64,000 bases of DNA from contig CM066916.1 of assembly GCA_033964015.1 (NCBI GenBank), positions 15,788,501 to 15,852,500 on the forward strand, written 5' to 3'. This document shows, piece after piece, positions 35,000-46,379 of the stretch. The notes under the pieces were generated by a model, which made no database searches, was not told the DNA's origin, and saw nothing but the letters and a program-made list of their open reading frames with translations. Within the stretch, counting starts at the first letter, position 1; every line of letters starts with the position of its first letter. The position numbers and the translations under genes were made by a program. The DNA comes from Scolanthus callimorphus. Lineage: Eukaryota > Cnidaria > Anthozoa > Actiniaria > Edwardsiidae.

Positions 35000-36242
35000 A
35001 CTATTCACCTTGGGGGATAGTTGTTAACTTAAAATACATGTCCATTTTATACAACGGTTTAGGGTTTTTCCTACGTGTACGATCCATTCCTAGAGGGCAC
35101 CTTTGCTTCCTTTCATCATGGTTCGTCCTACTAAACAAAGGAACCTTTTGTGACGTAACTGTGAGGTGTTCCAGGTTCCTACACGGACGAACTAACAGTC
35201 ACGGTGTAGGACAACTACATTACAAGTCGTACATACATGTGTAAATACAATGTAAATTGCCCTCAATCTGATCCTTTGAATTAAATCACTCACTCCAGTG
35301 GACAAGAAGAAGCTTGTAGACAAAACTTAAGTACTTAACAGTTAGCTAAAGTTGAGGAGTTTTTCTTATTCTAAAAAAAATATTAAGAATTTAAAAAATG
35401 TCAACAACCCTGATCAACGGTGGGGATCACATGATATTCATAACGGGTCGAGGTTCGACAAAGTTTCAGAAGTTTACTGTCTGGAGCAAAGACTCGAGCT
35501 GCTATAAAATTCATAAGATCTTTGATCATGAAGGGTATTACAGTTATAACTCGGAGCACTAGTACCTTTGGATATTTGCATTTGTAGTCCCGTTTGCCAA
35601 GCGACGAGCAAGCTCGTCGTACGATCGATCACTCTTTGCGATGCGGTCACTCGGTGCGGTCAGCGGCTCAAATGGACGGTAACAAAAGGCAAGAAATATA
35701 TCGGAAAATTATATAATGCCGTTGCCGTGACATGAAACACGAAATTTTGAAAAACGATACCTAGGGGTGCTTTTCCATTTAGCCAAAAAAAAAAACGGTC
35801 CGGGTTTACCGGAAGTCACGTGCTTGGCGACACAGGAATCCCAATTTTTACGCGGGAATTCAGCCCGGTAGGGGACTGGGAACTGAGAAGGGAGTTACGT
35901 TGCTCGCAATGAGTGCCGGTTAGGATAAAAGTGTGAACAAGCAAGAGAACGCGGCACGATAGACGATGGAATTCTTCGCAGCCACAAAGCAAGAAAGTCG
36001 CTGGTAAAGCTAATTCAGGTACAATAATGATCTTGGTTTTTATTAGTTTTAGTCAAGTGAATTTTTAAATCTGATGGTTTTGTGAATTTTGGACCGCCAT
36101 TCCAAACCATCTTCGACATTCTGGTTTCTGACTCTTATCGGGCGGGGGTAGAGATGAAGATTAACGTTCGCGTTGCTCCATGTAAATTACCATGAACCGC
36201 ATCATAGTTGGAAATGATACTTCGTACCTAAATCACAGTATT
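35000..36242. other. Intergenic, no gene seen
   Basis: No supported coding sequence. At 35968-36003 a short ATG-initiated stretch (M E F F A A T K Q E S R) ends in a donor-like GCTG|GTAAAG. This could be a first exon, but nothing downstream supports it. Confidence 0.35.
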
Positions 36243-36737
36243 TACAGCCAAAGACGCAAAAGCTTCCCCTCTAGAGTGCAATAATGAGTTGATTCTTGGA
36301 ATATTGGATCCATTAATGCATTCGGCTTGGGAAAATGTTTTTCGATATGAACTCGGATTTCGGCTAGATTATCTTCCTGATGCCACACTCCGGCACTCTT
36401 TAGTCACTGGCTTTATGCTTCTTGGGATATCCCTGATAATACTGGTCAACAATTTCTTCTGTAAATGAACGAGGGGGAGATTTACCAGGCTCGTAAAGTC
36501 TACTAGACCCGCCATATTGGTTACAAAACTCGCAAACAAAAGGCTCCCTGTGGATTTTTCCTTATATGGAAGCGCCTCCATCGTCTATCGTCCAATCAAA
36601 AAGCGAAAACCCAGTTCAAATCGAAAGACATTTTCCCAAGCCGATTGCATTATTGAATCTAATAATGATCCAATATTCCAAGAAACAATTCATTATTGCA
36701 CTCTAGAGGGGGATGCTTGAGCGTCTTTGGCTGTAAT
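36243..36737. mobile_element. About 495-bp element with about 110-bp inverted ends and an internal coding-like segment
   Basis: Left arm tacagccaaagacgcaaaag then cttcccctctagagtgcaat pairs with the right-hand attgcactctagagggggat then gcttgagcgtctttggctgta. Pairing extends inward to cattcggcttgggaaaatg. On the minus strand, between about 36560 and 36398, one frame reads IHREPFVCEFCNQYGGS, SRLYEPGKSPPRSFTEEIVD and QYYQGYPKKHKASD then stop. The CxxC pair and protein-like composition suggest captured host coding sequence. I do not recognise the family. Confidence 0.7.
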
Positions 36738-36826
36738 GTCAAACTTTGTCTCAAAGAAAATAAACAAAATGCTATTGACAGTCTTTACTTAGAACTTAGA
36801 AAAGCTACTCCCTAAGATAAATTACT

Positions 36827-37165
36827 CTAATTACGGGAGGGACAGACAGCGGGTGTTCTACAGCCTGTGAGGTGGCTGGGTACCTTGAGCTCTCTTATAG
36901 CAGGTGTAAGAGCCGATTTAAATGATGGCAAGTCTGCAGCGCTCACAACGTCAGCAGGAGGACAGTTCCATGTACGAATAGTTCTTGGGAAGAAGGAGTA
37001 GTTATAGACCAAGATATTGGCATGTAACTGCTGGTAGGTCTGTGAATGTCTTAGAGTGCTTCTCGTGTTCTGGGTAGGAGTCAAATCTTCTGGTGGTCGG
37101 CAGTGGATGAGCTGATTGTGGAACTTCCTGAGTTCTGATTGGGCCACGGTTTTTGCCGGTATCAT
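36827..37165 (-). pseudogene. LINE reverse-transcriptase C-terminal fragment
   Basis: A 112-residue open frame contains QLHANILVYNYSFFPRTIRT then WNCPPADVVSAADLPSFKSAL. It matches the conserved C-terminus of L2/CR1-type retrotransposon polymerases (YSFFPRTIRDWNxLPxxVVxAxSLxxFK). The core RT motifs are absent, so this is a truncated relic. Confidence 0.82.
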
Positions 37166-37570
37166 TGGTACTCATGATCACAATGTCACTTTTGGTTGTG
37201 AGTCAAAACCTAGCCCTGATGTTCCCACATATTCATCCTTCCCGGTAGAATATACAGTCTTCAGGAAAGAGAGACTCGACATGGGTGGAGGTGGTGTATC
37301 TATGCATTTAAGTCTGGTATCTCAACCTTTGAGCGCCAAGATCTTACAAACAACTCGGATGACGAATCACTGTGGCGTCAATACACCTTGCAAAAACCAC
37401 TTAATAAAATTAGCAAATTATATTGGAAATTGATAGAAATTGATAAGGGAAATCATTGTGAGTAATTGATATATCAATTTTTCGATGAAGGCTATCGATT
37501 TTATCGATTACATCGATTTCATCAATTAATATCAATTTTCCATTTTCAAGGAAACCACAGGTTTTTAGAA

Positions 37571-37705
37571 TCAGGCGACCACGTGATAGATTCAAAACAG
37601 ACTGTCTCGTCTCTGATTATTTCGGTTTTTGCTTTTGCTTTGTTAAGTTTGCCAATCAAAGGTGAGGGCAGCCTGTTTTGAATCTATCACATGGTCGCCT
37701 GATCC
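37571..37705. mobile_element. Fold-back element with TCAGGCGACCACGTGATAG arms
   Basis: Left arm atcaggcgaccacgtgatag + attcaaaacag and right arm ctgttttgaatctatcacat + ggtcgcctgat are inverted with two mismatches. It is preceded by an atcgat-rich stretch (37430-37540). Confidence 0.82.
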
Positions 37706-38346
37706 TAGATGTTCTAATGATGTGCTTTTCAAGAGTTTTTCTGCACGTAAGATTCATTGCCTTCATATGCCTTAAAGAGGCATGGAATGAATGATATTTC
37801 GACCTGAAATTCCTAAACAACGTAAGTTTTGCACCGTAAAATTGGTTGAGATGAATAGTTCTATCCTGTTGCTAACGCTGAGTGGCGATTGTGAGCGCAT
37901 TCGAGCGTTTCTTTCGAATTTATGGCTGTTTTTGCTGGGGTGGTGGTCTTGAAGTCTCCAACCTTTGAAAGACATTATACAGAGGAGAGAGGGGTCAAAT
38001 AGAAATCGCTAGAAACTGACACAAATTTATCGAATGTACAGGATGACTGAATGAAAGTTTATTATTGTACTATTATTTCTCTTACAGAAGGGATATGTGA
38101 TGACTCACTACAGTCGCCAGCGAAGCACAGGTTCATGTAAGTGAAATCAATAACAAACATTACAGTATTTTAAATAATTATTTTAAACTCCCACGGAGCT
38201 TGGGGAACCTGTGAGGAAACATAACAAAATTTCCAGGCAAAGATTCTCAAACGCATGTGTTGTGGTAACATCTTTTCCGCTTAGCATCTGACTTACCTTG
38301 CTTGTGGGCCCCGCAATCCAAGGGACATGGCTATGGTTGCTCCTCA

Positions 38347-38522
38347 GGGGTGGATCCAGGTTTGAGGTGACTAGGTTTTAGTTTGAATGAGTAGGTTCCA
38401 GATGTAAAATGAGTGGGTTATGGCAAGGGACTGAACCAGAAAGTATCATCTCACCCTTATGAAAAATTACATTTTGAAAACTTTGACTAGATTACCGAAC
38501 CTATGTAGTCTGGATCCGCCCC
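38347..38522. mobile_element. 176-bp element with GGGGTGGATCCAG ends (hAT-like)
   Basis: The ends GGGGTGGATCCAG and CTGGATCCGCCCC are inverted. tgctcctca stands on both sides (38338-38346, 38523-38531). A related unoccupied sequence at 42642-42692 reads straight through (ggttgctcctcacacacctc), confirming insertion with a duplication of about 8-9 bp. CAGGGG-type ends and duplications near 8 bp fit hAT elements. Confidence 0.85.
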
Positions 38523-38531
38523 TGCTCCTCA

Positions 38532-39400
38532 CACACCTCATGGTGGTCTTCTTGCTTCATAATATACCAAACAAGAAAACGGAAGAAGCAAGAAACAGGC
38601 ATCGCATTGCCTCATCAGTGTGCATCGGGGCAAGAATTCAGGGGGAATCCTTTCTCCTGTATTCTGCACTGCAAAACACACACTCAAGTGTTGCCTCTTG
38701 GCAGGTAATGCAATGAGAGGGTGCCTGTTCCTCTCATTGGCATGGGGCAGTAGTGCACTTTACCCCCAAACTATCTATCACTCTGGCCACAAGAATGTTG
38801 ACCATCGCTTCTCTGTAATCCGGCTTCCTCCTGTCCACACACCCTTGTCACTGGCTCTTGTAGAAGAAGGAAGCTGCAAAAAGAAAGGTATCAAGAATAC
38901 TTTTAAAAACATAACATGTTCTTCACATCTGAGCCTTGACATCTGATGTTTTTAGGTCTCTTAGCGTTTTTGTGAATTCATTTCTTATAATAATGCTGCG
39001 GTTGCCTTTTTTTTTGGTAAAATTTGATGTGGCTTTGTGTTTTTTGGTGTGGTTTTGCGGTTGGCACAGAACTGGGCACCCTACTGTAGGCAGTGAAACA
39101 TCTCATCTTAACTTGGTTGTTTATTTATTTATTTATTTCCTCACCTTGAATCTAGATTATTTTGTACTGGTGATGGCAGCAGAAGCTACCAAAACATATC
39201 TGTACATGTTAAATTAAAAGAAATCGTTATTTTCACTTAAATAAATAATAAGAACGTCCAAGGAACATTTTCAGCCTCAGACTGCTTGAAAATACGAACG
39301 GTCCAGGCTAAACACGAAAGGTATAAAAAAGAGTGTATATCATTTGATTTAATACTCTATATTAACTAAATATTATTTTAATGGTCAGATAATTCAAAAC
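38532..39400. other. Unassigned stretch with open frames
   Basis: Two overlapping + frames stay open between about 38570 and 38945, but neither resembles a known protein and no splice structure is convincing. A (ttta)n run lies at 39119-39138. The remainder is AT-rich. Confidence 0.3.
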
Positions 39401-39429
39401 ACAAATCATTTACTCACCTAAAACTGTCA

Positions 39430-40540
39430 GTATAATAGACTATCGTTGAAGCGAAACCACTCCATAACGAGATCTCGTCCAAAGACGAAACGTAGCAGAG
39501 TTTCTGATCTCGCCTCGTACTAATGTGGTGTCTTCTTGACCATCATTAACTTCTTCGTCGCTACTTGAATCAAACTCGTCCTCATCATCCTCTGTCTCTT
39601 GGCTGGTTTCTCTTCGTGCTGTGACATTGTCTGTGACAACAGAGTGCGTGCCAAAGTCGATTACGATGAGACAATTGCTTCTGTTATAATATTATCCTTA
39701 AAGAACTTCAGGGGATGGAAGTGGATTGTTATTAACATACTCAAGATCAATAGGAAATTTCAGGTCTACATTTTCTTTGGTGCGCACATCAAATTCGATC
39801 GCAGGTTTCAGCACTTTCCCATCGTTTGCTAAAGCACAAGGTATGACAAGCAGGTTTGGAGTTTCGATGAGACAACACCCCATCTGGAAACCAGTGGGTA
39901 TAGTATTTTTACTCATTGTGTATGGCTAGTGTGTCTAAATAAAATTGTATGTATCTATGTATGAGAGGCTTCGCTTAAGAATTCTTAACGAGTTCAATGT
40001 GCCCTAATGGGTTTAATGACAAAGGCTTGATGACGCTTGATCGACATGTGTACTCTGCTTGGGACTTCTCGATAAGTTGTTCTAAAGGTGCACCTAGATT
40101 GATTCGTTTGACACATTCTGGATCAAGGTGGCTGTGCCGCCCGTCGCCCAAGTTCAATGGCTCTCTTATAAAATTAGCCGTACGTTTTCCGCCAAGGTAT
40201 GTATGTGATGGCATTGAAAAACTCCACCACTTGACGATCATATTTGGTTGTACATAATTTCTACGACATCATTTAGGCATCTGTATAGTATTTTTTAACT
40301 AAAAAATCATATAACATTTCATTGTGAGAAACATTGACGTCCGAATCAACTTCGGCTTGCTCTTTTGACTGTTTTAGCACTTTCTTGGCTTGAAATGCTC
40401 GAAGAAGCATCCGTTGTCTGGTGTCGCTTCAATCCGGCTGTTATGATATCGCTTATCATCTTCTGACGATCCCCACTAGCTGGACTTTTACTCTTGCTGA
40501 TACACTTGGTGAAATAATCTATAAAAAAAGGCATGTTAGA
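39430..40540 (-). pseudogene. Unrecognised, broken protein-coding region
   Basis: Four stretches on the minus strand look coding but lie in different frames. One is near 40517-40280, starts after an acceptor-like TTTTTTTATAG and, after a frame change, reads KQSKEQAEVDSDVNVSHNEM to a stop at about 40267. A second, 40241-39975, contains REPLNLGDGRHSHLDPECVK. A third, 39916-39698, contains GKVLKPAIEFDVRTKENVDL then KFPIDLEYVNNN. The fourth, about 39690-39445, has an acidic run (QETEDDEDEFDSSSDEE) and ends in a stop. Protein-like composition over 1 kb suggests a decayed gene or transposon ORF. It may instead be exons of a gene whose splice sites I could not join. No family is assigned. Confidence 0.45.
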
Positions 40541-41442
40541 GTTTCCGGTTTGATATGTTTAGTTCCGTGTGTCTGGAAGCTCCATATCAGAGGATCATAC
40601 AAACTATCATTCGGATATCAACATTGGTTACTATAGAAAAATAATTTATTATTATTATTATTTACAATAATGACAATAATCAAAATTTAGCGACTCCTAC
40701 CTGCAATTTTGATTATTGTAAAAAAAGATCAAATACTTTTGAGACAAAAATGATTAATTTTTGAGTGGGATTTGATATATTGACTTGACAATATTTTAAA
40801 GGACAGAATATGAAAAAAGGCAACCAGGCGGAAAGCTGGATATAGAGAATACTACATGGGCGTGCATGAATATAGAATTTAATACGAGAAGATAATTTCA
40901 TCAATCAAACAATAACGAAAATGACATTACTTTAGTCAAGAGGCTTTGGAAATTCAGTTGAACAAAATAAGTAAAAAACAGCTACAGAATTTCTCATCTG
41001 TATCTTGTGTTAAATTTACTCTAACTTACTATTTGACTTACGAAAAAACTCATACTCTTTTAATGGATACTATCATTTGTGGTCTGATCAAAAATGACAG
41101 AGTCTCTCTTTTCCATTGTAACTCCCCTAAATAACAAAGCCTGGATCTGGGATACCAAACTGAGTGTCCAGTTTTCTTGTTTGGTATATTATGAACCAGT
41201 CTGAGGTACGGTTCATAGTTCTTGTATCGAGTCCGCCCCACAAAAATGGTATATTCTGTCGCCGCATCTTTTGTGGTGCCTTGCAGAGCCTTGAAGTTGA
41301 TGCAACGAAGATCCCGTCATCTTGTCTTGGCCAACAAAACATTCTAAAAGGGTCGACTGGTTTACAAGTTCCCATGTGGAAAGCTCTGTTTGTCGAGCGC
41401 CGCCGAAAAACGCAATGGCCACCTATTTCTCACCTCCACAAA

Positions 41443-41873
41443 CCCGCGTATAAGAACCTGGGTTCTAAGAACTTGTTAGGCTAAAATTTCCATTTTAAGG
41501 CCCCTAAACATAAGAACCTATAAAGACTAAAATTTCAAGTCAGGTTCTTATCAGTGGAGTTGCTGTAAAAAGGTGGTAGAAACTGCTGAATTAAGGTATA
41601 GGTACTGTAGAAACTGCTGAATTAAGGTCATCATCTGATTACATTTAAAAGAAACTTGACATAAGATTTTTTACTTTCAAGCTGAAGTACTATGTTGAAT
41701 GTCTGTTGTGTTTACCATTCAAATAATTCCGCATTTTTTTCTGTAATATATTTAAATGAAATTCAAATGAAAATTTAAGAACCTATTTTAAGAACCTTGG
41801 TAGCCTAAATGTGCCATTTGTATAAGAACCTGTTAAGGCTAATTAAAAAATCCAGGTTCTTATTCGCGGGTTT
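41443..41873. mobile_element. About 430-bp element with CCCGCGWATAAGAACCTGG ends
   Basis: Terminal repeats cccgcgtataagaacctggg (left) and the inverted ccaggttcttattcgcggg (right) differ at one base. The interior repeats 'ttaaggctaaaatt'/'aagaacct' words and contains a 30-bp direct duplication, gtagaaactgctgaattaag (41577 and 41609). No coding content. Confidence 0.82.
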
Positions 41874-42637
41874 TTTACTATATCGGATTCTTCCTTGATA
41901 CTTTTCTCTTGCCGACATATATTCATGTAGCCACACAAAAACGGAATTTTTTTAGATCGATCTGACAAGATTGCAAAGCGTCTGACGCCATCTTGGATTT
42001 TGACACCGACTATGCGCGCTGCTAGCTACGCATGCGTAATTGGTCGACCGGGTGGCAAGGGGCTTGGCACTAGCGATCTCAATTTTTACAAGGAACATGA
42101 GGTAACATTTCATAGTGTAACTTACGTATGTAAAAAGATGATAGCTGTCCTTTGTGATCAGCATCGCATCTGCGTTGTACATTCTTGGACCATATCCCAC
42201 AGTTGATCCTCCACGGCCATTTGACTAGTTTCCCGCACATTCTTGCTTCGCTGTGTTCCTTGCATCTCATTAACTTGCTGCCTTCTTTCTTTGACAGCTC
42301 TAATGGAAGTACGTAAATGTCAGGTGCCGCGAAGGTCCGTGACGAATATTTGTCACTCGCATCTAACCCTTGTAGCCTATCACAGAACCAGTACCCAAAA
42401 ATGCAGAATATTATCTTAAATATCTCTGCGAGTTGGTAGGAAAGTTGCATTGCTCTGCTGACTACCCCTGATACTGGAGATCAAAACGTCTTGGAAAGTT
42501 TTAGGTGTATTTGTTTTGTTTAGTTATCAATTCTACCTCCTGCTAAGATATACAGTAAATATATCGTTTATATCCTGCCGACAACTAACGATTTATTGAC
42601 ATTAAGCTGAAAAAAATCGATTTCCTTAACTTGTTAG

Positions 42638-42712
42638 GTGAGCCCCGCAATCCAAGGGACATGTCTGAGGTTGCTCCTCACACACCTCATGGTCGCTTTG
42701 TTGTCCTGGTAT
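42638..42712 (+). repeat. Exon-like repeated segment (copy interrupted at 38303-38550)
   Basis: This segment (ccccgcaatccaagggacat, ggttgctcctcacacacctc, atggt) is duplicated at 38310-38546, where the 176-bp element interrupts it. One frame reads EPRNPRDMSEVAPHTPHGRF, bracketed by an acceptor-like TTGTTAG and a donor-like CTG|GTATG. Whether it is an exon or a dispersed repeat is unresolved. Confidence 0.4.
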
Positions 42713-43339
42713 GATGCCTTGTAATCCCAGTAAAAATTAAATTAGAACCATTCTTAATCTTGAAAGGCTTACACAGGAAAACAATTCCCCAAACCCATGC
42801 AGGTTACCATTAATGCGTAAAATAAGTTTTCTCATGTCAGACTTTGGATTTAAAAGAATTATAGACTAATTATATCCAAACTTTGTTAAATATAAGCTAT
42901 TAAACCTCAAAGTTATTGTCATCCCAAGTCTTCCAAGTGGTGTTTTGGTTTTTTCCCCTGATAGAAACCACACAAAAAAATACTGCCCTCTGAGAAATAA
43001 TACTTTGGTATGAAGTGTGATTTTCTAGATATTTCTTTCAGCTCAAAAAATAAAATTAAAACTTTGACAGCAGATGTGCAAGTAGCTGTGGCCACAATGT
43101 AGAAACATCTGAAACAGAAGTTTCAATACTACCAGTACCTTAAATTGTATAGTTCTGTTGTGATGCTCGTGTTGCTTTCCTCTCCACAAAACAATTTGTA
43201 TATAGGAGCTTTTTAACCATTATGCCCAGTCAGTTTCTCCTCCCATTTCTGTCGTAAATGGCTTCAAAATCAAAAGCGCTTGGTTTCTACAGTACTCTTC
43301 ATCTTATAGACGAGGTACTATAATAAAAGTCTCTGCCTC

Positions 43340-44176
43340 TGGTGATATTTTGCCCTGTTGGAGCTTGTCCATACATGCGCTAGCTGGATAGGAGGTGTAA
43401 TTACTGCTGGAGCTCTGGCAGTTTGGGCTGTCGGAGTTGTAGGCACGGGGTCAGCCAGTGGAGGGCAACCGTGCCGTTCGCAGTCTTCGTAGCTTACAAC
43501 GCCTTTACAAGTATTGCACGATCATCCTAAAAATGATTGATTGGTGGGTTCTATTTGGTGATCGCCATCAATAGCAGTTTTGAAGAGCGGACAGGATATC
43601 GTTCCCGCGGCGCTCTGTTGCACTGCCTGAATAAACCAGGTGCAGCACGTGTTGTGACTGCAACACATTTCCAAAGGTTTTTCCAAAATGTCTTTACAAA
43701 TCGGGCAATAAAAGTCCATTTTAATTGACTCAATAAAAGAAAAGCGTTCAGTGTCACGCCGAGTGGATTTGCTCTTATTCAGGATTTCCCTGGCCTTTGC
43801 AACAACGCTATCGATCAAGCTCGACGGCCCAGCAGCCCCAGATGTAGAGGGTTCATCTTTGCCCAGTTTGTCGGCGTTCCTTCCACCGGCGCGATTTGAC
43901 TTTTTAGGCTGCCCCCTTTCTGAATTTGAACTCGGGAATGAGTAGCAAAGCATCTGTAACAAAAGCGCGGCGGGAGAATCTCAGAAACGTCCTTCTCGGT
44001 GTACAAGGAAAACTAATCCACAAGAAATTCGTTGTATTCCTTGCAACTGTAGCTATTATCATAACGTTTTTTTTAGCTTTTTGCAGCCTTTCTCCGCAAA
44101 TGCGGCACAGCTTTTCTAGGTTTGCAATTTGTATTGCTATGCATTCTTCAGTGATGCATGGCTCAGCCATCGCCAT
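43340..44176 (-). pseudogene. Pseudogene of a RAG1 N-terminal-like zinc-binding/RING protein
   Basis: Reading leftward from an ATG at 44176, the sequence gives an opening module with KLCRICGERLQKAK. After a one-base frame break and an in-frame TAG come a second CxxC (PPRFCYRCF) and a basic linker. After another frame change there is a RING-like block (FYCPICKDILEKPLEMCCSH, NTCCTWF) whose closing CPxC is CPLF. A zinc-finger-like segment (KGVVSYEDCERHGCPPL) follows near 43510-43450. This order of modules resembles the zinc-binding dimerisation/RING part of RAG1 and the RAG1-N-terminal-like genes known in invertebrates (family knowledge). The frameshifts, a nonsense codon and a lost zinc ligand argue that it is dead. 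No RAG1 core (recombinase) sequence was seen next to it. Alternatively, it is a generic TRAF-like RING relic. Confidence 0.65.
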
Positions 44177-44621
44177 AAGTAAAATTTAAGGGAATATTAA
44201 AAGTGGCTATATCTCGAGCGTCACAAAATCTATTAAAATGAATCAAACTGAACTTGTAAGATGGATAGTTCTACTTTTATTATAGATCACAGTTATTTTG
44301 GGGAAAACTTTGGGCGTTTCACAATTTTTATCTGAATATCTTCCAACGCGTTGCGCGTTTCCGCTTTGGCCAGCTTCGCCTTGTCAGAAAGTAAGGCTCG
44401 CTAAGGGTCGCGCTTGTCACAAACGTCTCAAATGTCTTCCTTTATCCATTACTCTTGCCTAAAACATTCAAATTTTTTGTATACGCATACAATGTCTTTC
44501 AACACCTTAAACTGCGCATCACGTTTTTTTCTCTGTTGGAAGATCTCCGTGACTTCCTCTCGGCGCTGTTAGTTATTACTTGACCTCATTTAAACATTAA
44601 CTCAATGGAGACGGGCTCGTG

Positions 44622-45060
44622 TTACGCGCGTGCTGTTGCCAAGCTAAGTTCCGATATATGGCCTTCTGAAATCGCCGTTGCGTCAATTCGTGGTAGCTCT
44701 AGATCGCATCGGTGAGGACAGCGGTTCAGGTCCTCTTGTTGCGCCATGTCCTTAGGTGCGACTGGCACCTTGCTGGTGGAGTAGACAGTGGGTAGGTCTA
44801 TGCAGTTATCTTCCTTGCGATCAGAGACTTCGAGTTTAATCAACTCACACTCCATTGGGGCGTTTTCGTCTCGCAAGGTGGTTAAGTTCATCTTGGTAGG
44901 CTTGCCCGGGATACCTAGCTGCTTTAGCAGATTCATGGTACAAAATGTTGTGCTGGAAACGTTATCCAGGAAGGCGTACGTTTCGACTGTCTTGGGTCTT
45001 CCGGTTGCCTTTACTCGAACCGGGACGATAGAGAAGCTTATGTGCTTGACTTTGAACTCA
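44622..45060 (-). pseudogene. BEL/Pao-type retrotransposon aspartic-protease (DUF1758-like) fragment
   Basis: The frame reads SIVPVRVKATGRPKTVETYA then FLDNVSSTTFCT, LLKQLGIPGKP, LTTLRDENAPMECELIKLEV, LPTVYSTSKVPVAPKDMAQQ and ELPRIDA, the order seen in the aspartic-peptidase/DUF1758 region of BEL/Pao polyproteins. The catalytic-site context normally written FLDNGS is FLDNVS here, so the glycine after the active-site motif is lost. Flanking gag and RT are absent. Confidence 0.65.
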
Positions 45061-45186
45061 TGCTAACGAAACGTTTGCTTGTTTCGGAGGTGCTCTTTGG
45101 CAATTGCACTCTGTTTCATAGACAATCCAATCCACTCTGTTATATTAAAATTATTATCATTTGCTTTATTTGCATTGTGTATAGTG

Positions 45187-45757
45187 GCCAGGATCTACAG
45201 TACTACATGGCTTTGAAAATCCTGTACAAATCACAATTTACGTATTGAAACGAGAACCAAACTTTCAATCTTTAAACTTATTGCTGTCACAAAGGTTGAA
45301 CTAAACGGTGATTTTTTACAAGAGCTATTTGGGTGAAGTTGCCATAGATCATGTAGTATGCCTTTACTAAATAGAGGATCTCTGATCTTTTCATACATAC
45401 TCTATACGCCGGTTTCTTTGTTTAGTTACATTAACTTGCTTCTTGTCTCTAATTCCTTCCCAATGCCAGGATCTACAGTACTACATGGCTTTGCAAATCC
45501 TGTACAAATCACAAATTACGTATTGAAACGAGAACCAAACTTTCAATCTTTAAACTTATTGCTGTCACAAAGGTTGAACTAAACTTGCGTATACTACTGG
45601 TGATTTTTTTTACAAGAGCTATTTGGGTGAAGGTGCCATAGATCATGTAGTATGCCTTTACTAAATAGAGGATCTTTGATCTTTTCATACATACTCTATA
45701 CGCCGGTTTTTTTGTTCAGTTACATTAACTTGCTTCTTGTCTCTAATTCCTTCCCAA
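45187..45757. repeat. Direct tandem duplication of about 280-290 bp
   Basis: 45187-45464 is repeated at 45465-45757 with few differences. Shared words are ccaggatctacagtactaca, acgtattgaaacgagaacca, gatcatgtagtatgccttta and ctctatacgccggttt. The second unit has about 15 extra bases (ttgcgtatactactg). Each unit contains the same short ATG frame (MPLLNRGSLIFSYI), which I regard as fortuitous. Confidence 0.9.
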
Positions 45758-46379
45758 TATTTTTTTTCATCATCTTCTTTTTCCATGTCAGTCTTTCTGC
45801 TCTGTGGATTTTGACAGTAGTTTTAGGGCACGTTTGCCTATCAGAATAATTTTAACTCATACAGGTATGAAAGTAATATAATATCTAAATCCAGATTTTT
45901 CGTTTCTTTACTGAAATCTGAAAAAGGGTTATGAATCCTTCAAATCCACTCAAATGCAGGATTCAATTCAAATGCAGGATGTGCGACCGAAAAGAAAATC
46001 TAAATCCAAATTTTCCAAAGAAACGTAACTCTTAGAGAAGGACGAATTGTTAAAAACACAAACAACGGTATCCGTCTATTAAATTGAAACAAACACTAAA
46101 GAAAATCAGTTTATTGGTATTGTTTATCATCTTCTAGTAAATCAAAACATTCTTCCCAAAAAACTAAATAGTGATTCTCCTTGCTCAGAACAGAAAACTT
46201 CCAGAGACACTTGAAGACAGGAATTTGGTGTTGTATCTGTTCCTTGTGAAAATGTGAATAATTCATGAGATGTTGTAATTAATTCATATTGTGTGGTTCC
46301 AGAAAATATCAATCTCCCCCACAGAAGGGATTGGAAATTCCATAGGGGGCGAAGAGTCAATTTACCTGAGGGGGTCACT

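Noticed and set aside
38620..38946. 108-residue + frame
   Set aside because: Open but unrecognised; an overlapping frame is equally open, and no transcript logic is visible. Kept only as an unassigned stretch.
41050..41484. Possible gene on either strand at 41.1-41.5 kb
   Set aside because: Short frames overlap on both strands and share a 30-bp segment with 38.55 kb; no protein family or exon structure could be supported.
42079..42450. 123-codon minus frame
   Set aside because: Somewhat protein-like, but no motif is recognised and no supporting exons were found.
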